Source: Phycisphaerales bacterium (GTDB lineage: Bacteria > Planctomycetota > Phycisphaerae > Phycisphaerales > SM1A02). Taken from it: a DNA stretch of 32,713 nt. The notes under the pieces were generated by a model. The model ran no database searches and was not told the origin of the DNA. It saw only the letters and a list, made by a program, of their open reading frames with translations. Of this stretch, positions 23,488 to 32,184 are shown piece after piece; position 1 is the stretch's first letter, and every line of letters starts with the position of its first letter. The DNA is taken from positions 1 through 32,713 of the forward strand of contig SIAM01000024.1 of the NCBI GenBank assembly GCA_009691785.1, read 5' to 3'. The position numbers were made by a program, and so were the translations under genes.

Positions 23488-24117
23488 TTAGACCTGTCCC
23501 TTTAGTTGCAACGCCGCTGCGACAATGGCATCCGCCGCCGCTGATTTACCCACAACAAGCGCGGCGCGCTCCGCTAATCGCTCGGCGACAACGCGCGGTT
23601 CGCCAAGTTGCATAAGCACCACCAACGCGTCAGCCACGGCGCCGGACATTTTCACCGCGCCACCAACGCGCGCCGAATTGGTCGCGCCCACGGTGAATCG
23701 CGAAACCTTGTCCTTGAGTTCCACAACAATTGTTTCCGCGGTCTTGCGGCCAATCTCTGGCAGGGATTGCAACGCGGCGAAATCTTTCTGCTCAATCATG
23801 GCGGCAATGTCCGCGAATGATCGCTGCAACGCGCGCAACGCTTTGCGATTTCCAATTCCCTTGACGCTGGTCAGCAACTCAAAGAAATCGCGGTCGCTGA
23901 CCGATTGAAACCCAATCAAGCGCGGCCAAAAGCTGGAACCCTGTCCTTGGCTTTCCAAATAATGCAGCGTGACAAAATTCACGGTGGAGCCAATCGCGCC
24001 CGCCAGCGCCGGCGCATCCGCGGCTGGAATCAGAACTTCGTAAGTCACGGCGCCCGAGCGAATCAACGCCGATTGTCCGCCCACTGAAATAAGTTCGCCT
24101 TCGATTGCTGCTATCAC
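23488..24117 (-). CDS. ruvA: Holliday junction DNA helicase subunit RuvA
   Basis: A 209-residue RuvA, which binds four-way junctions as a tetramer and loads the RuvB motor. It has an N-terminal OB-like domain, then paired helix-hairpin-helix motifs (LTSVKGIGNRKALRAL and LQSLPEIGRKTAETIVVEL) and a C-terminal RuvB-contact domain (GAVADALVVLMQLG). I chose the GTG at 24117, giving (M)IAAIEGEL, because RuvA proteins almost always begin MIxxIxGxL. A TAGTAT hexamer ends 7 nt upstream. The ATG at 24126 would add three residues and overlap the -10 box. ruvB and ruvC are not in the window. manC follows after 110 bp. Confidence 0.95.
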   Translation of the reverse strand: MIAAIEGELISVGGQSALIRSGAVTYEVLIPAADAPALAGAIGSTVNFVTLHYLESQGQGSSFWPRLIGFQSVSDRDFFELLTSVKGIGNRKALRALQRSFADIAAMIEQKDFAALQSLPEIGRKTAETIVVELKDKVSRFTVGATNSARVGGAVKMSGAVADALVVLMQLGEPRVVAERLAERAALVVGKSAAADAIVAAALQLKGQV

Positions 24118-24124
24118 AAACGCC

Positions 24125-24130
24125 ATACTA
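24125..24130 (-). promoter_or_regulatory. -10 box TAGTAT overlapping the first ATG of ruvA
   Basis: TAGTAT on the minus strand overlaps the ATG at 24126 and ends 7 nt before the GTG at 24117. If used, the mRNA begins near the GTG and the ATG is not transcribed. Confidence 0.4.
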
Positions 24131-24345
24131 GCGACCGCGTTAATTTTTAGCCGTCCATAAGTTGCACGGTGCGCAACAATTTGATTTCTAAACCGCCTCC
24201 AATAATTGACGCGATCAATTCAACATTTATTTATTTACGCGCGTCAAACGCGCTCAAAATTTGAAACATTTCGCTAGACTTGGTTTGTTTGTGAAAGCCA
24301 TTTACAACGGCGTTTCCCCAACACTTTCACGCGCAAAATATTCCC

Positions 24346-27300
24346 ATGCCTCGACGCCAAGACATTCACACAATCCTGATCATTAGCAGCGGACCAATTG
24401 TGATTGGTCAAGGTTGTGAATTTGATTATTCCGGAACGCAAGCATGCAAGGCGTTGCGCGAAGAGGGCTACCGCGTTGTGCTGATCAACTCCAATCCCGC
24501 AACCATTATGACGGATCCGGCCTTCAGCGACCGCACTTACATTGAACCAATTACGCCAGAGGCTGTGCGAAAAGTTCTGCAAAAGGAGCACGATCTTGGA
24601 ACACCCATTGACGCGCTGCTGCCAACGCTTGGTGGACAGACCGCGCTGAATTGCGCGTGCGCGTTGCATGACGACGGCACGCTTGCGCGCATGAATGTTG
24701 AAATGATCGGCGCCGATCGCAAGGCCATTCACCGCGCGGAGGACCGCGAAGCCTTCCGCGCCATTGTTGAAAAACTTGGACTCAAGCAACCCAAGTCGCG
24801 CACCGTGACAACGGTTGAGGACGCAAAAACATTCGTTCAAGAAATTGGTTTGCCCGCCATCATTCGCCCCGCGTTCACGCTTGGTGGTTCCGGTGGCGGC
24901 ATTGCGTGGAACATGGATGAGCTTGAGGAAATCACGCGCCGTGGAATTTCCGCCAGCATGATTGGCCAGGTTTTGATCGATCAAAGCGCGCTGGGTTGGA
25001 AGGAATATGAGCTTGAAGTGGTGCGCGATCGCAAGGACAACTGCATCATTGTGTGCGGAATAGAAAATCTGGACGCCATGGGCGTGCACACCGGCGACAG
25101 CATCACCATTGCGCCAATCATGACGCTGAGCGACAAGGAATATCAGCGTATGCGCGACGCGGCGTTCAGCATTATGCGCGCGGTGGGCGTTGAAACTGGC
25201 GGCAGCAACGTGCAATTCGCGGTCAACCCCGCCAACGGCGACATGGTTGTTGTTGAAATGAATCCACGCGTGAGCCGCTCCAGCGCGCTGGCCAGCAAGG
25301 CCACGGGTTTTCCAATCGCAAAGATTGCCGCCAAACTTGCCGTTGGTTACACGCTTGATGAATTGCGCAACGATGTGGTGGGCAACACCAGCGCGTGTTT
25401 TGAACCAACGCTTGACTATGTCGTGGTGAAGATGCCGCGCTGGACATTTGAAAAATTTCCGGAAGCCGACGAGCGCCTCACCACGCAAATGAAAAGCGTG
25501 GGCGAGGCCATGAGCATTGGCCGCACATTTAAAGAGGCATTTCAAAAAGTAATCCGCTCCATGGAAGTCAAGCGCCACGGATTTGGTCTTGATCGCAACG
25601 ACAAGTGGCTTGCCGCGCAACGCGACACCACCAGCGAGTTGGCCGACGGCAGCGATGCCGCGTGGCCAATCCCAGAGGAAACTCTTGTGCGCAAACTGAC
25701 CGTGGCCAGTCAGGGCCGCTTGTATTACGTGCGTTACGCGCTGAAATGCGCGTGGAGCGTGGAGCGCGTCAGTGAACTCACCGGCTACGACCCGTGGTAT
25801 GTGGCGCAACTTGCGGAACTGGTTGCTTTTGAAGATGTGCTGTGCAAATACAAATCGCTTGAGCAGTTGCCCAATGAAATTTTATTCCAAGCCAAGGCCC
25901 ACGGCTACTCCGACGCGCAACTTGCCAACTTGTATTTGGGCGCCATCACCACCGACACAATTCTGAAGGTGCGCGCGCACCGCAAGAAGGCCGGCATTGA
26001 GCCCGTGTACAAACTGGTTGACACATGCGCCGCGGAATTTGACGCCGCCACTCCATACTTTTATTCCACATACGAGCGCGCCTTCACGCACAACGGCAAG
26101 CGCGTGCTAGATGACGAAATCAGAATCACCGCCACGCCCAAGGTCATCATTCTTGGTGGCGGTCCCAATCGCATTGGCCAAGGAATTGAATTTGATTATT
26201 GCTGCTGCCAAGCTTCATTCGCGTGCGCGGAAATGGGTCTTGAAAGCGTCATGATTAATTCCAATCCAGAAACCGTGAGCACGGATTTTGACACCAGCGA
26301 TTTGCTTTTCTTTGAGCCGCTTACGCTTGAGGACACGCTGAATTGCATTGAGCGCCTGAACGGCGGCGGCGTTGAACATGGCGCGCGCAGTGGCGGCGTG
26401 GTTGGCGTAATTGTGCAGTTTGGCGGGCAAACTCCGCTTAATTTGGCGCACGGACTTGCCAAGGCCGGCGTGCCGCTAATTGGCACGGGCCTGCAAAGCA
26501 TTGACGACGCCGAGGACCGCGATCGATTTAAAAATGTCATTGATGAACTTGGTCTGGCGCAGCCGCCCTCTGGAATTGCGCGCGGACTTGAGCAAGCCGT
26601 GGATATCGCTGGCCGCATTGGTTATCCAGTGTTGGTGCGTCCAAGTTATGTGCTTGGCGGCCGCGGCATGGAAACCTGCTTTGATGAAACAAGTTTGCGC
26701 CGCTACATGACCAAGGCCGTCGAAGTAAGCGACCTTGCCGAAACACCAATCTTGGTGGACCGATTTCTTGCCGACGCGATTGAAGTTGATGTTGATGTGA
26801 TCGCCGACTTCTCGCCAGATGAAAGTTCACAGACAAAACTTATTCCGCAAGTAAGCCCCAACCCGCGCGCCGTAGTGTGCGGCGTTATGGAGCACATTGA
26901 AGAGGCTGGCATTCATTCGGGCGACAGCACCTGCACCGTGCCGCCGTACTCGCTTTCGCCAGTGATCGTGCGCCGCATTCGCGAGCAGTCCATGGCGCTG
27001 GCAAAAAAACTTCGCGTGCGCGGACTTATGAATGTGCAAATGGCCGTGAAAGACGATGTGATTTATGTGCTTGAAGTGAATCCGCGCGCCAGCCGCACCA
27101 CGCCATTTATTAGCAAGGCCAAAGGCGTGGCGTATGCGCGCCTTGCCGCGCGCGTCATGATGGGCGCCACGCTTGATGAATTGAACGTGCACGAAACTCC
27201 CGACGCTGGTTTCTTTGCCGTGAAAGAAAGTGTTTTTCCATTCGCAAAATTTCCAGGCGTGGACGTGATACTGGGTCCAGAGATGCGCTCCACCGGCGAA

Positions 27301-27888
27301 GTCATGGGCGCCGACCGCAGTCTGCCCGTTGCGTTTGCCAAGGCGCAAATTGCGGCGGGCGTGATGCTGCCTGTTCAAGGAAATGTTTTTGTGTCCGTGC
27401 GCGATAGCGACAAGAAGCACGTGTGTGAACTTGGTCGCTCGCTCACGCGCATGGGCTTTCAAATATTCGCGTCGCAAGGAACGCACGCCGAACTTTCCAA
27501 ACAAAATATTCCCGCCACCGTGCTGCGAAAAATTTCCGAGGGCGCGCGGCCCAATGTGCTTGACCTAATTCGCAACAACGAAATTCATTTAATTTTAAAC
27601 ACCGCCACGCGCAAGGGCGGCGAAACCGATGAAGGAAAAATTCGCGCGCAGGCCGTGCGCAGCGGCGTGCCAATTGTCACCACTGTTTCCGGCGCGCGCG
27701 CCGCGGTGCAGGCCATTGCCGGCATGCAGGCCGAGCCATGGAATGTGTTCGCCATTCAGGATTATTTCCCGCACTTGGCGCGCCCAGCTTTCAAACCCGC
27801 GTCAACACCAACGCCCGCGCCTGAACACAACTGCGCTAATGACAACGCAAATAATAAAGACACTCACCCATCACCCGTTCACAATTAA
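24346..27888 (+). CDS. carB: Carbamoyl-phosphate synthase large subunit
   Basis: An 1180-residue enzyme that makes carbamoyl phosphate from bicarbonate, ATP and glutamine-derived ammonia, for arginine and pyrimidines. The start [22 protein letters not shown] matches the family exactly. The first ATP-grasp half has [13 protein letters not shown]; the oligomerisation region spans about 430-600; the second ATP-grasp half has [11 protein letters not shown]; the MGS-like allosteric domain covers about 1015-1150. It is about 100 residues longer than E. coli CarB. The excess is spread over small insertions plus a Pro/Asn-rich tail after the MGS domain. The last codons, including the stop, belong to a 74-bp tandem repeat. 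The glutaminase subunit gene carA is not adjacent. Confidence 0.97.
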   Translation: MPRRQDIHTILIISSGPIVIGQGCEFDYSGTQACKALREEGYRVVLINSNPATIMTDPAFSDRTYIEPITPEAVRKVLQKEHDLGTPIDALLPTLGGQTALNCACALHDDGTLARMNVEMIGADRKAIHRAEDREAFRAIVEKLGLKQPKSRTVTTVEDAKTFVQEIGLPAIIRPAFTLGGSGGGIAWNMDELEEITRRGISASMIGQVLIDQSALGWKEYELEVVRDRKDNCIIVCGIENLDAMGVHTGDSITIAPIMTLSDKEYQRMRDAAFSIMRAVGVETGGSNVQFAVNPANGDMVVVEMNPRVSRSSALASKATGFPIAKIAAKLAVGYTLDELRNDVVGNTSACFEPTLDYVVVKMPRWTFEKFPEADERLTTQMKSVGEAMSIGRTFKEAFQKVIRSMEVKRHGFGLDRNDKWLAAQRDTTSELADGSDAAWPIPEETLVRKLTVASQGRLYYVRYALKCAWSVERVSELTGYDPWYVAQLAELVAFEDVLCKYKSLEQLPNEILFQAKAHGYSDAQLANLYLGAITTDTILKVRAHRKKAGIEPVYKLVDTCAAEFDAATPYFYSTYERAFTHNGKRVLDDEIRITATPKVIILGGGPNRIGQGIEFDYCCCQASFACAEMGLESVMINSNPETVSTDFDTSDLLFFEPLTLEDTLNCIERLNGGGVEHGARSGGVVGVIVQFGGQTPLNLAHGLAKAGVPLIGTGLQSIDDAEDRDRFKNVIDELGLAQPPSGIARGLEQAVDIAGRIGYPVLVRPSYVLGGRGMETCFDETSLRRYMTKAVEVSDLAETPILVDRFLADAIEVDVDVIADFSPDESSQTKLIPQVSPNPRAVVCGVMEHIEEAGIHSGDSTCTVPPYSLSPVIVRRIREQSMALAKKLRVRGLMNVQMAVKDDVIYVLEVNPRASRTTPFISKAKGVAYARLAARVMMGATLDELNVHETPDAGFFAVKESVFPFAKFPGVDVILGPEMRSTGEVMGADRSLPVAFAKAQIAAGVMLPVQGNVFVSVRDSDKKHVCELGRSLTRMGFQIFASQGTHAELSKQNIPATVLRKISEGARPNVLDLIRNNEIHLILNTATRKGGETDEGKIRAQAVRSGVPIVTTVSGARAAVQAIAGMQAEPWNVFAIQDYFPHLARPAFKPASTPTPAPEHNCANDNANNKDTHPSPVHN

Positions 27889-28032
27889 TGTGCGCCACAC
27901 GCGCCAGCGGTTCCGGCGCGCAATTTCATAAAGCCGCCCGCTCATCACCCGTTCACAATTAATGTGCGCCACACGCGCCAGCGGTTCCGGCGCGCAATTT
28001 CATAAAGCCGCCCGCTCATCACCCGTTCACAA
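27869..28032 (+). repeat. 74-bp tandem direct repeat spanning the carB stop codon
   Basis: Two identical 74-bp copies (27869-27942 and 27943-28016), then the first 16 bp of a third (28017-28032). Each full copy contains CATCACCCGTTCACAATTAA, so the carB stop at 27886-27888 is duplicated. Each also has a hairpin with stem CGCGCC/GGCGCG around AGCGGTTCC. No T tract follows the stem, so a terminator role is unproven. Complete identity implies a recent duplication or ongoing homogenisation. Confidence 0.95.
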
Positions 28033-28163
28033 CAAGCGCGCTTCACTTACCCCAACCGTGACCGCGCTCAATCAATAAGACCCCGCAATGACGCACCCAT
28101 TCGCTTTCAAACCAGCGAAACACACACCACACACACCCGCACGCTTCGGCCCGCAACCCCCAC
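28033..28163. other. Remainder of the carB-nuoH spacer
   Basis: No gene supported. It includes a CA-rich stretch (about 28118-28142) and ends in the nuoH promoter region. Together with the repeat it makes a gap of about 310 bp. Confidence 0.4.
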
Positions 28164-28190
28164 TTGCATTATTTAGCATCTGCCTAGAAT
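28164..28190 (+). promoter_or_regulatory. Candidate promoter of nuoH
   Basis: TTGCAT (28164-28169), a 15-nt spacer and TAGAAT (28185-28190). It overlaps the ATG at 28189 and ends 10 nt before the ATG at 28201, favouring the second start with almost no leader. Confidence 0.4.
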
Positions 28191-28200
28191 GCCAACCCAT

Positions 28201-29544
28201 ATGTCGCTCAACCTGCATCAATATCTGCCCTCGTGGCTTCCCGCGCTTCCGCAAACCATGCAAATCATTGTTGGCCTAATCGTGATCGTGATCATGTTGC
28301 ATGTCATCTTGATTGGCTGCGCCTACTCCATCATGTTGGAGCGCAAACTCAGTTCATGGATGCAGGACCGCGTGGGACCAAATCGCACTGGTCCATTCGG
28401 CCTGTTGCAACCAATCGCCGACGGTTTGAAGTTTCTGATGAAGGAAGAATTTGTTCCCGCGGGCGCCGACAAAATCTTGTTCATGATTGCGCCCGCGTTG
28501 CTCATGGTTCCAGCCATGATCACATTCGCCATTGTTCCGTGGGCTGGAACGCTGAACTTTGACACGCTGCCATTTGGTCTTGCCGCAACGCTTGGTCTTG
28601 AGGGCATCAGCGTAAAAATGTGCGGCGCCGTGGTGAGCATTGGCATGATTTATTTGTTGGCCATTGCAAGTCTGGGCGTGTACGGCGTTGCGCTTGGTGG
28701 TTGGGCCAGCAACAGCAAGTTCAGTTTCTTGGGCGGCCTGCGCGCCAGCGCGCAAATGATTTCATATGAAATTCCCATGGGTTTGTCGCTGCTTTGCATT
28801 ATTCTTACGGCGGGCAACCTTGATCCATACGGAATTGTTGTGGCGCAAACCGGCCACGGCATGTGGAACATTGTGCAGCAACCGGTCGCCGCCATCATCT
28901 TCTATACATGCTTGCTTGCCGAAGCCAACCGCGCGCCATTTGATTTGGCCGAAGCGGAAAGCGAATTGGTTGGCGGCTATCACACGGAATATTCCAGCAT
29001 GCGCTTCGCCATGTTTTTCCTGGGCGAATATTTCCATCTCATCACCGGCGCGGCGTTCTTTAGCTTGCTGTTCCTTGGCGGCTGGAGCATTAGTCCATTC
29101 GGTTTGTGGTTCGACTTGCCAGCCGAGGGCAGCCTGCTTCTCATCGGCGCGCAGTTTGCCGTAATGATGGCCAAGGTCGTATTCATGGTCGCGTTCGCCA
29201 TGGCCATTCGCTGGACTCTTCCGCGCTTCCGCTTTGATCAACTCATGCGACTGGCGTGGGAAGGCCTTATTCCAACTTCACTCATGGTGTTGCTTATGAC
29301 GGCCGCATTCGTGTTCATGGGTTGGAATTCATACATTTGGATTGGCTCGCTTGGTTGCATCGCGGTGCTGTATTTAATTTCCCCGCTTATGCCTCGCCAG
29401 GCTTCGCCAAACCACAGAATTCCCATGGTTGGAAGCCGTTTCAGCCCCATGGTCGATGGCACCGGCACCGTCAGCCGCCATCCAATTGCCATGAGCGACG
29501 CCGCCATTCCAGATCCGCGCCAGGGCCCGCTGAGCATTCACTAG
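28201..29544 (+). CDS. nuoH: NADH-quinone oxidoreductase subunit H
   Basis: A 447-residue membrane subunit of respiratory complex I that forms the quinone-entry region between the peripheral and membrane arms. Diagnostic stretches are MLERKLSSWMQDRVGPNRTG, LLQPIADGLKFLMKEE, EANRAPFDLAEAESELVGGY and HTEYSSMRFAMFFLGEY. About eight to nine membrane helices are visible. It is longer than E. coli NuoH (325), partly because of a polar C-terminal tail of about 50 residues after the last helix. The ATG at 28201 is preferred over 28189 because of the overlapping -10 box. No other complex I gene is adjacent, whereas nuoH usually sits between nuoG and nuoI. Confidence 0.95.
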   Translation: MSLNLHQYLPSWLPALPQTMQIIVGLIVIVIMLHVILIGCAYSIMLERKLSSWMQDRVGPNRTGPFGLLQPIADGLKFLMKEEFVPAGADKILFMIAPALLMVPAMITFAIVPWAGTLNFDTLPFGLAATLGLEGISVKMCGAVVSIGMIYLLAIASLGVYGVALGGWASNSKFSFLGGLRASAQMISYEIPMGLSLLCIILTAGNLDPYGIVVAQTGHGMWNIVQQPVAAIIFYTCLLAEANRAPFDLAEAESELVGGYHTEYSSMRFAMFFLGEYFHLITGAAFFSLLFLGGWSISPFGLWFDLPAEGSLLLIGAQFAVMMAKVVFMVAFAMAIRWTLPRFRFDQLMRLAWEGLIPTSLMVLLMTAAFVFMGWNSYIWIGSLGCIAVLYLISPLMPRQASPNHRIPMVGSRFSPMVDGTGTVSRHPIAMSDAAIPDPRQGPLSIH

Positions 29545-29677
29545 TTCACCCATGTGGCGCCGCAAAAATCCGCGCGCTGAAAGCTTGCTACGCATTCGCC
29601 GATTCGGCTTGAAACGCAACACGCGCCACGGCAACCGTCAAGTCATGCACAAACCAATTTCGATGCAAACCGATTTG

Positions 29678-29717
29678 TAAAAACAACTTGTGCCAACACC
29701 GCGCGCGTTGTGCACAA
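29678..29717 (-). terminator. Terminator of the 70-residue small gene
   Basis: On the minus strand TTGTGC, a bulged A and CAAC pair with GTTG and GCACAA (10 bp with one bulge, 9-nt GC-rich loop). GTTGTTTTTAC follows. The T tract exists only in the minus direction. It begins 27 nt after the stop at 29745. Confidence 0.65.
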
Positions 29718-29744
29718 TCTTGCGCGCACAAACAAACTTGTAAT

Positions 29745-29957
29745 TCATTGCCCGCGCGCCGCAAGCCGGCGCATTTGTCCAACCCACGCGCCATATTCAA
29801 GCACAGCCTTTAAGCGCGCCGCGCGCGATGGCATGCGCCCGGCATTTGTTCCGAAAGCCGTGTCGGCGCGCCACTTCCAATATGCGCCGCGTAATTTAAA
29901 CTTTGACAACACCGCAAGTCGCGCCAGTTGCCACAACGCGTCAACTGTGTTTTTCAT
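29745..29957 (-). CDS. Small basic protein, 70 residues, function unknown
   Basis: The frame reads MKNTVDALWQLARLAVLSKF, then GAYWKWRADTAFG, and near the end YGAWVGQMRRLAARG. The Trp/Arg-rich pattern with a YWxWRxxTAFG core looks like a real small protein and recalls short conserved hypothetical proteins of planctomycetes, but I cannot name the family. It is basic and soluble-looking apart from an amphipathic N-terminal helix. Two independent signals support it: GGAG 5 nt before the ATG, and a directional terminator 27 nt after the stop. It is the only gene supported between nuoH and radA. Confidence 0.7.
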   Translation of the reverse strand: MKNTVDALWQLARLAVLSKFKLRGAYWKWRADTAFGTNAGRMPSRAARLKAVLEYGAWVGQMRRLAARGQ

Positions 29958-29962
29958 TGATG

Positions 29963-29966
29963 CTCC
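29963..29966 (-). promoter_or_regulatory. Shine-Dalgarno GGAG of the 70-residue gene
   Basis: GGAG on the minus strand, 5 nt before the ATG at 29957. It helps distinguish this short gene from chance frames in the GC-rich spacer. Confidence 0.55.
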
Positions 29967-30070
29967 AATGTGTCCATGCGTGTTGGGTTGATTGCAAACA
30001 CGCCATCATCGTAATCAATCACTTGATTGTGGTACGCGCAATAATTTTGCAAATTATTTCAACAATCACC

Positions 30071-30270
30071 GTGACAAATGTCAAACACGCACTATATTAT
30101 TCACAACAAGAGCGCCTGCGCCCTTGCCAACCTTGGTGACGCGATGGCGCATCACCACAGCACACCTAATTGCTCGTCACTATGCGACGCCGATCGAAAC
30201 TCCGACTCGATTGGTGTCGCTGTCTGTATTTACAAACACAAAGTGATATATATCGCGGCATTTTTGCCTA
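30071..30270 (+). ncRNA. Candidate structured RNA upstream of radA
   Basis: GTGACA (30071-30076, 5 of 6 to the -35 consensus) and TATTAT (30095-30100) with an 18-nt spacer could start an RNA near 30107. Downstream are a stem at 30134-30157 (TGGTGA/TCACCA plus GCG/CGC with one mismatch) and a 13-bp stem, GCGACGCCGATCG (30184-30196) with CGATTGGTGTCGC (30208-30220). The second stem has two G-U pairs and an 11-nt loop. Small hairpins follow at 30242-30255 and 30258-30269. The G-U pairs of the main stem hold only for plus-strand RNA; the first stem fits slightly better as minus-strand RNA. No known RNA family is recognised. Confidence 0.35.
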
Positions 30271-30297
30271 TTTTCACCAACGCGCCCGCGCCCGCCG

Positions 30298-30303
30298 TAG
30301 AAT
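30298..30303 (+). promoter_or_regulatory. -10 box TAGAAT, leaderless geometry, radA
   Basis: TAGAAT ends exactly 6 nt before the GTG at 30310. The -35 is weak. It supports the GTG start, which gives the expected MAKxRxxYxC N-terminus. Confidence 0.55.
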
Positions 30304-30309
30304 CGGCGC

Positions 30310-31950
30310 GTGGCAAAAGAACGCGTGTCTTATTTATGTGGCGCTTGCGGCGCCAACCATGCAAAGTGGTTGGGCAAGTGCCCGGATTGCGGCACGTGGG
30401 ATTCTCTGCAGCGATTTGTTGAGGCCAAGCCAACGCCCGGCATGTTGCCCGTAAGCGTTCACGTGGACACCGAACTCACCAGCGAGGCGCAACCGCTTGG
30501 TGAAATTCAGGCCTCGCTAATTCCGCGCATTGCCAGTGGCGTGGCGGAGTTTGACCGCGTGCTTGGCGGCGGATTTGTTCCCGGCAGCGTTGTGCTGCTT
30601 GGCGGCGATCCCGGAATTGGTAAAAGCACGCTTCTGTTGCAAGCCCTTGCGGCCCTAGCCGATGGCGGCAGCACCGTGCTGTACGCAAGCAGTGAAGAGA
30701 GCGCGCATCAATTGCGTCTGCGCGCGGAGCGGCTTGAGACGACTACAACAACGGCAACAAAAACCGCCGCGCACGGCGCGTCGCAAGCGCAAACAAACGC
30801 GCCAACTTCTTCGTTTGAAAATTCTCTTTCGCAAACCTCCCTAACCACTTCAACCGACGCACAAGAAGAAACCACTTCTTCGCACGCGCACAACACCGCA
30901 CCAAACGACTTGTTGCAAATCGATTCTGGGGCGCGACAAACTTCCATCACAATGCGCCGCGCCCAAAACATTGCACGCGAGAAAAATTTGTGGATTCACG
31001 CGCAAAGCAATCTTGCGCGCATTATTGAGCAAGCGCGCAAACTGAATCCAACCGTTCTGGTGGTTGACTCCATTCAGCTTGTGCACCGCGTGGACATTGA
31101 CGCTGTTCCCGGAAGTGTTTCGCAACTGCGCCGCTGCGCGCTTGACTTGGTTGCGCTTGCAAAAACAACGGGAATTATCGTTGTAATTGTTGGCCATGTC
31201 ACCAAAGATGGATTGCTTGCGGGTCCGCGCCTGCTGGAACATTTAGTGGATGTGGTGCTGAGTTTCGAAGGCGACCGTCATTACGCGCACCGCGTTGTGC
31301 GCGCCGCAAAAAATCGTTTTGGTAGCACGCTTGAAGTTGGTTTGTTTGAAATGACTTCGCTTGGTCTTCGCCAAGTTGATGAAAGCGCGCTTGCCGCGGA
31401 CCCTTCACTTGCTCCACGACCTGGCTCAGTGTGTGTTCCAACCATGGCGGGCACGCGTTGCTTGCTTGCGGAAGTTCAAGCGCTTACCGCAACTGGTTTG
31501 GTTGGCGCCGCAAAAAGAAAAGCTTCCGGCGTGGATGCAAGCCGCCTTGCCATGTTGATTGCAGTGCTAGAGCAACACGGCGGCCTGCGTTTGGGCGACC
31601 AAGATGTGTACGCCGCCGCAGCGGGCGGGCTGAAAGTGTTTGAACCAGCAGCAGATTTAGCAATTTCGCTGGCCGTTGCGGGCGCCCGACTTGGCCGCAC
31701 CGTGCCAGATGGCTTTGCGGCAATCGGTGAAATTGGCCTTTCTGGGCAATTACGCCCAGTTTCTCAAATGCATGAGCGCATTGCCGCAGCCGCGCGCCGT
31801 GGCGTAACCCGCCTGGTTGTGCCCGCTTCACAAAAGGTTCAGGCACCCAAGTCTCTTGAAATAATCAAAATTGAGCATATTTCTGAGGCTTTTGAGCTTC
31901 TTACCCCAAATCCAACTGGCCGTATTCGCGCCAAACCAGCACGCGCATAA
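30310..31950 (+). CDS. radA: DNA repair protein RadA (branch migration helicase)
   Basis: A 546-residue RadA/Sms, a hexameric helicase that extends recombination intermediates. It has an N-terminal zinc finger (C10, C13, C24, C27), a RecA-like ATPase with Walker A GDPGIGKST at 99-107 and Walker B VLVVDSIQ near 249-256. The RadA-specific KNRFGS is at 334-339, and a C-terminal Lon-like domain runs from about 375 on. Length exceeds the usual about 450-460: between LRLRAERLE (134-143) and the Walker B there are about 65 extra residues, dominated by Thr, Ser, Ala, Gln and Asn (about 144-210). All core motifs are intact, so it should be functional, with the insert as a disordered loop. The start is GTG. 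Confidence 0.96.
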   Translation: MAKERVSYLCGACGANHAKWLGKCPDCGTWDSLQRFVEAKPTPGMLPVSVHVDTELTSEAQPLGEIQASLIPRIASGVAEFDRVLGGGFVPGSVVLLGGDPGIGKSTLLLQALAALADGGSTVLYASSEESAHQLRLRAERLETTTTTATKTAAHGASQAQTNAPTSSFENSLSQTSLTTSTDAQEETTSSHAHNTAPNDLLQIDSGARQTSITMRRAQNIAREKNLWIHAQSNLARIIEQARKLNPTVLVVDSIQLVHRVDIDAVPGSVSQLRRCALDLVALAKTTGIIVVIVGHVTKDGLLAGPRLLEHLVDVVLSFEGDRHYAHRVVRAAKNRFGSTLEVGLFEMTSLGLRQVDESALAADPSLAPRPGSVCVPTMAGTRCLLAEVQALTATGLVGAAKRKASGVDASRLAMLIAVLEQHGGLRLGDQDVYAAAAGGLKVFEPAADLAISLAVAGARLGRTVPDGFAAIGEIGLSGQLRPVSQMHERIAAAARRGVTRLVVPASQKVQAPKSLEIIKIEHISEAFELLTPNPTGRIRAKPARA

Positions 31951-32172
31951 GCCTGTCTAGTCTCCGCAATTCAGTCCAAAAATCAATTTTTACGCTAATT
32001 TTTGTAAAAAAAACCAAAATAAATTTGCAAAATAAAATTTAGGGTGTTTAAAAAACACTCAACATATTGTGTAACAAAGACTTAAGCACCCAATATATAC
32101 CTTAAAAAACCCCCTAACGCCTGAAAAATCGATATTTTTATCCCAATCGCCACACAATAAACAGAACGACAC
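31951..32172. other. AT-rich spacer between radA and the porin gene
   Basis: No gene supported. It holds an all-AU-type stem TTTTTAC/GTAAAAA (31987-32010) and a stem GGGTGTTT/AAACACTC with a 3-nt loop (32042-32060). Composition is far more AT-rich than the flanks, as expected for an upstream region of a strong promoter. Confidence 0.5.
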
Positions 32173-32178
32173 TATGAT
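32173..32178 (+). promoter_or_regulatory. -10 box TATGAT of the porin gene
   Basis: TATGAT, 5 of 6 to the consensus. Predicted transcription start near 32185, exactly where the first leader hairpin begins. No consensus -35 at 16-19 nt; AT-rich DNA lies upstream. Confidence 0.55.
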
Positions 32179-32184
32179 CTTGCC

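Noticed and set aside
24274-25809. A 511-codon open frame on the minus strand, antisense to carB
   Set aside because: It lies wholly opposite the carB ATP-grasp coding sequence and its translation is rich in His, Ala and Arg as expected for an antisense frame of a GC-biased gene. No domain is recognisable.
27869-28032. CRISPR-like array
   Set aside because: The repeats are directly adjacent 74-bp copies with no unique spacers; this is a simple tandem duplication.
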